Source: Prolixibacteraceae bacterium (GTDB taxonomy: Bacteria; Bacteroidota; Bacteroidia; Bacteroidales; Prolixibacteraceae). From it: a DNA stretch of 64,000 bases. Made by a program: the position numbers and the translations under genes. The notes below the pieces were generated by a model that had not been told where the DNA came from, did no database searches, and saw only the letters and a list, made by a program, of their open reading frames with translations. How positions within the stretch are numbered: the first letter of the stretch is position 1; every line of letters begins with the position of its first letter. The stretch is from the NCBI GenBank assembly GCA_028683385.1, contig JAQUIJ010000005.1, positions 248,001-312,000 of the forward strand, written 5' to 3'. This document shows, piece after piece, positions 62,239 to 64,000 of the stretch.

Positions 62239-63075
62239 TTAACATTCTTTCTCCATTTCTTCAAAATAAGCTTGCAAAGTTCTTGGTTTTCGATTTAATA
62301 TGGTTTCCAAAATTAATGAATTGCCACCGTGAAAGCCACAGTGGTCGTAATGTTCAAACATAGTTCGCAATCCATTTTTAGAAAAACCATCTGGCATTCC
62401 TTTTGAAAAATCATCAAAGTCAATTTCTTTAGCTTCCACTGTATCCCCTATTATATTGCTAATGATTTCTGCTAATTCAATACGATTGTACATTCCATCA
62501 GAACTTAGTTCAAAAGTGCCATAGTCTAATTTATTATCAGTAAAAGCAATTGCAACTACATCAGCTACATCCTGATAATCCACATAACTTATTTTTGCTG
62601 ATTTTGAATAAGGTAATCCAATCTGTTTTGTTTGTTTAATCACTGGCAAAGTATTACCAACAGTTTGCATAAACATAGCGGGTTGTAAAATAACAAATTT
62701 CAATTCTGATTCGTAGAGTGCTTCTTCTATTGGTCGTTTAGATACGTGATTTTCTAAAGATAGTGATGGATGATACACACTCGAAAAAACGAATTTGTCA
62801 ATCTTTGCTTCTTCTGCGGCTTTTACCATATTTAGTCCCATTTGGATTTCATTTTCCATAAAAACGGGGTTTAAATAATAAATGCCATCAACATTCTGAA
62901 TAGCGTTGCGTAAACTATTCAAGTCATTCAAATCTCCATTTACTGTTTCATCCACCCCATTTGCTTTTGCAATTTCAGCCCTATTATCATTTCTAACAAG
63001 GGCTTTAATTTTCAATCCTCTTTTTTTAAGTGATGGAATTACATGCTTTGCAAACTTTCCTGTTGCTCCAATCAT
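62239..63075 (-). CDS. NmrA-like NAD(P)-binding protein with a lost start
   Basis: 278 residues from the ATG at 63075. Rossmann motif GATGKFAKHV is the third residue onwards, so the normal first strand (MKILV-type) is missing. Upstream in frame lies ATG at 63085-63087, followed directly by TAA: the expected start reads M-stop-I-L-M. A ribosome site (GAAAGGTG) precedes that ATG. The rest is a full NmrA/SDR fold. It may be expressed from the internal ATG or be a fresh pseudogene. Confidence 0.75.
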   Translation of the reverse strand: MIGATGKFAKHVIPSLKKRGLKIKALVRNDNRAEIAKANGVDETVNGDLNDLNSLRNAIQNVDGIYYLNPVFMENEIQMGLNMVKAAEEAKIDKFVFSSVYHPSLSLENHVSKRPIEEALYESELKFVILQPAMFMQTVGNTLPVIKQTKQIGLPYSKSAKISYVDYQDVADVVAIAFTDNKLDYGTFELSSDGMYNRIELAEIISNIIGDTVEAKEIDFDDFSKGMPDGFSKNGLRTMFEHYDHCGFHGGNSLILETILNRKPRTLQAYFEEMEKEC

Positions 63076-63109
63076 TAATATTTACATATTTCACCTTTCT
63101 AATGTTTTA

Positions 63110-63262
63110 GTTTCTTAAGCTTGCTGCTAACACAGGAAGCAACACGCAGGGGCAGATTGCGGGTCCCGAGTCCTCGGGATCAAGCCGAAAAGCAGCCCGG
63201 GCGGAAAGATGCTCACCGAAAACCACCGCTGCCAAGCCGGGTAGCTGATGTTACCTGCAGTG
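63110..63262. repeat. mosaic spacer, copy 3
   Basis: Block gamma (63189-63204) and block delta (63238-63252) recur, separated by 33 bases not seen in copy 2. A GC-rich palindromic CCCGAGTCCTCGGGA segment (63165-63179) lies inside. The ends carry CTGCTAACACAGG and GATGTTACCTGCAG. Confidence 0.6.
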
Positions 63263-63267
63263 TTTTT

Positions 63268-64000
63268 TTAGTTTACTATTTTCAACTCTGGTTTACCAAG
63301 AGCGGAGCTATCGATTGATGCATCCACTATCTCCTTGGCAGTCAGATTATAAATCATCAATTTGGCCCTTTCAAGTTTTAATCGTTCATCAATGAAATTG
63401 TGTCTAATTTCAAATTCATTAAAAACCTCTGACCATTTTTTTACATATATTTTATAATTCTGCGTTTTCCAGACTAGTGATTTTTCTCCATGCGGACGAG
63501 CATTCTCTAATGCCAATTCAATTTCATTTTTTTTATTAAAATCATTACCTACAAGTATAAAATCCCAAGTCATATTATTTGCATTAAATTCATCCTCAGA
63601 TAATATTACATTCATGTATTCTTTAACTTGGCTTAATTGCTTTTCCCCCAATTTAATCAATGGGTGTTTCAATTCAACTACAACATTATGTATTTTATCA
63701 ATTAACTTCTCCTGACGACAAAGGAAAATATCCATTTCCTTATATTTACTAGGATGCTCAATATTAGGCTGAATAATTTCGCCTCGCAATAAATATACAT
63801 AGCGCTTTAAGGCCTCATTAAATCTTGGCTCAGCGGCTGTAACTAAATGATATTCTTCGCCAAAAATCCAATAATGATTTTCAATTATAGATTGCAAATG
63901 ATGAACTTCATCAGCTTTAATAGATTCATTAAAAACTAGTTCTTTTATTTGATAATAAGCTTTGTATCTATCTTCAATCAGTTTGATCGTTGATAAAATA
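63268..64000 (-). CDS. C-terminal part of a large protein with a PD-(D/E)XK-like domain
   Basis: Partial: the frame runs through the right edge (about 244 residues visible) with no stop. The HLQSIIENHYWIFGEEYHLV region resembles domains of nuclease-like proteins (Shedu/DUF4263-type, an inference), with KEMDIFLCRQ...VVVELKHP giving Asp and Glu-x-Lys positions as in PD-(D/E)XK folds. A TTG/M start at 63897 would be internal. Role unknown; defence is possible. Confidence 0.55.
   Translation of the reverse strand, partial: ILSTIKLIEDRYKAYYQIKELVFNESIKADEVHHLQSIIENHYWIFGEEYHLVTAAEPRFNEALKRYVYLLRGEIIQPNIEHPSKYKEMDIFLCRQEKLIDKIHNVVVELKHPLIKLGEKQLSQVKEYMNVILSEDEFNANNMTWDFILVGNDFNKKNEIELALENARPHGEKSLVWKTQNYKIYVKKWSEVFNEFEIRHNFIDERLKLERAKLMIYNLTAKEIVDASIDSSALGKPELKIVN

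Overview
The window comes from a member of the Bacteroidota, most likely class Bacteroidia (Marinilabiliales-like; this is inference from gene content). The evidence is a fused CcoN-CcoO oxidase, a DUF4492 gene ahead of cydAB, a short NuoG without a molybdopterin domain, a DUF4295 gene after rpmB-rpmG, and promoters of the TTTG-N19/20-TAnnTTTG type. No rRNA, tRNA, CRISPR array or transposase gene was found.

Layout. 1-3.4 kb: 3' end of gltD, a yebC regulator, a DJ-1/PfpI protein and a metal-binding lipoprotein. 3.5-9.5 kb (minus): cbb3 oxidase cluster ccoI-ccoS-ccoNO-ccoQ-ccoP. 9.8-12.9 kb (plus): DUF4492-cydA-cydB plus a 45-residue CydX-like gene. 13.1-27.0 kb (minus): all fourteen Complex I genes nuoA-N in order, with an S23/four-helix-bundle gene inserted between nuoJ and nuoK. 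27.3-32.9 kb (minus): pssA, psd, cdsA, DUF2007, LUD, ftsH, rsfS. 33-41.2 kb: birA, pyrE, a NUDIX gene, a TlpA-like protein, coaD, a CPBP protease and an SGNH/MBOAT O-acylation pair. 41.4-44.6 kb (plus): rpmB-rpmG-DUF4295, ftsY, rimO. 44.6-53.4 kb: an unknown protein, a hydrolase, a Rieske protein, sucA-sucB and two envelope proteins. 53.5-59.6 kb: rpsF-rpsR-rplI, a nucleoside phosphorylase, a thioesterase, a CE2-like esterase and a sugar isomerase lipoprotein. 60-64 kb: an accessory stretch of small unknown, secreted or partial genes separated by GC-richer mosaic spacers.

Function. The first 27 kb is a respiratory island. Complex I feeds quinones, and two divergently placed terminal oxidases (cbb3 and bd, both suited to low oxygen) drain the chain through one 257-bp control region. 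sucAB supplies TCA-cycle electrons. The ftsH-cdsA-psd-pssA block makes and maintains the membrane.

The most unusual structure lies between the genes. Many intergenic gaps, including gaps inside the cco and nuo operons, hold imperfect inverted repeats built from short tandem words (GTCATT, AGTGCCTAGAGTT, TTATGAGTTATAAG, ACCAAAG and others). One of these units, between nuoJ and nuoK, carries an S23/four-helix-bundle ORF whose start and stop codons lie in the repeat arms. The others are empty hairpins. I suggest that they are related to the intervening sequences of 23S rRNA, here inserted into mRNA operons. A second family (small palindrome with AGA loop plus an AATATT/TAGAAA tail), a twin palindrome at 2.06 and 2.98 kb, and a mosaic spacer family at 60.9-63.3 kb are separate repeat classes.
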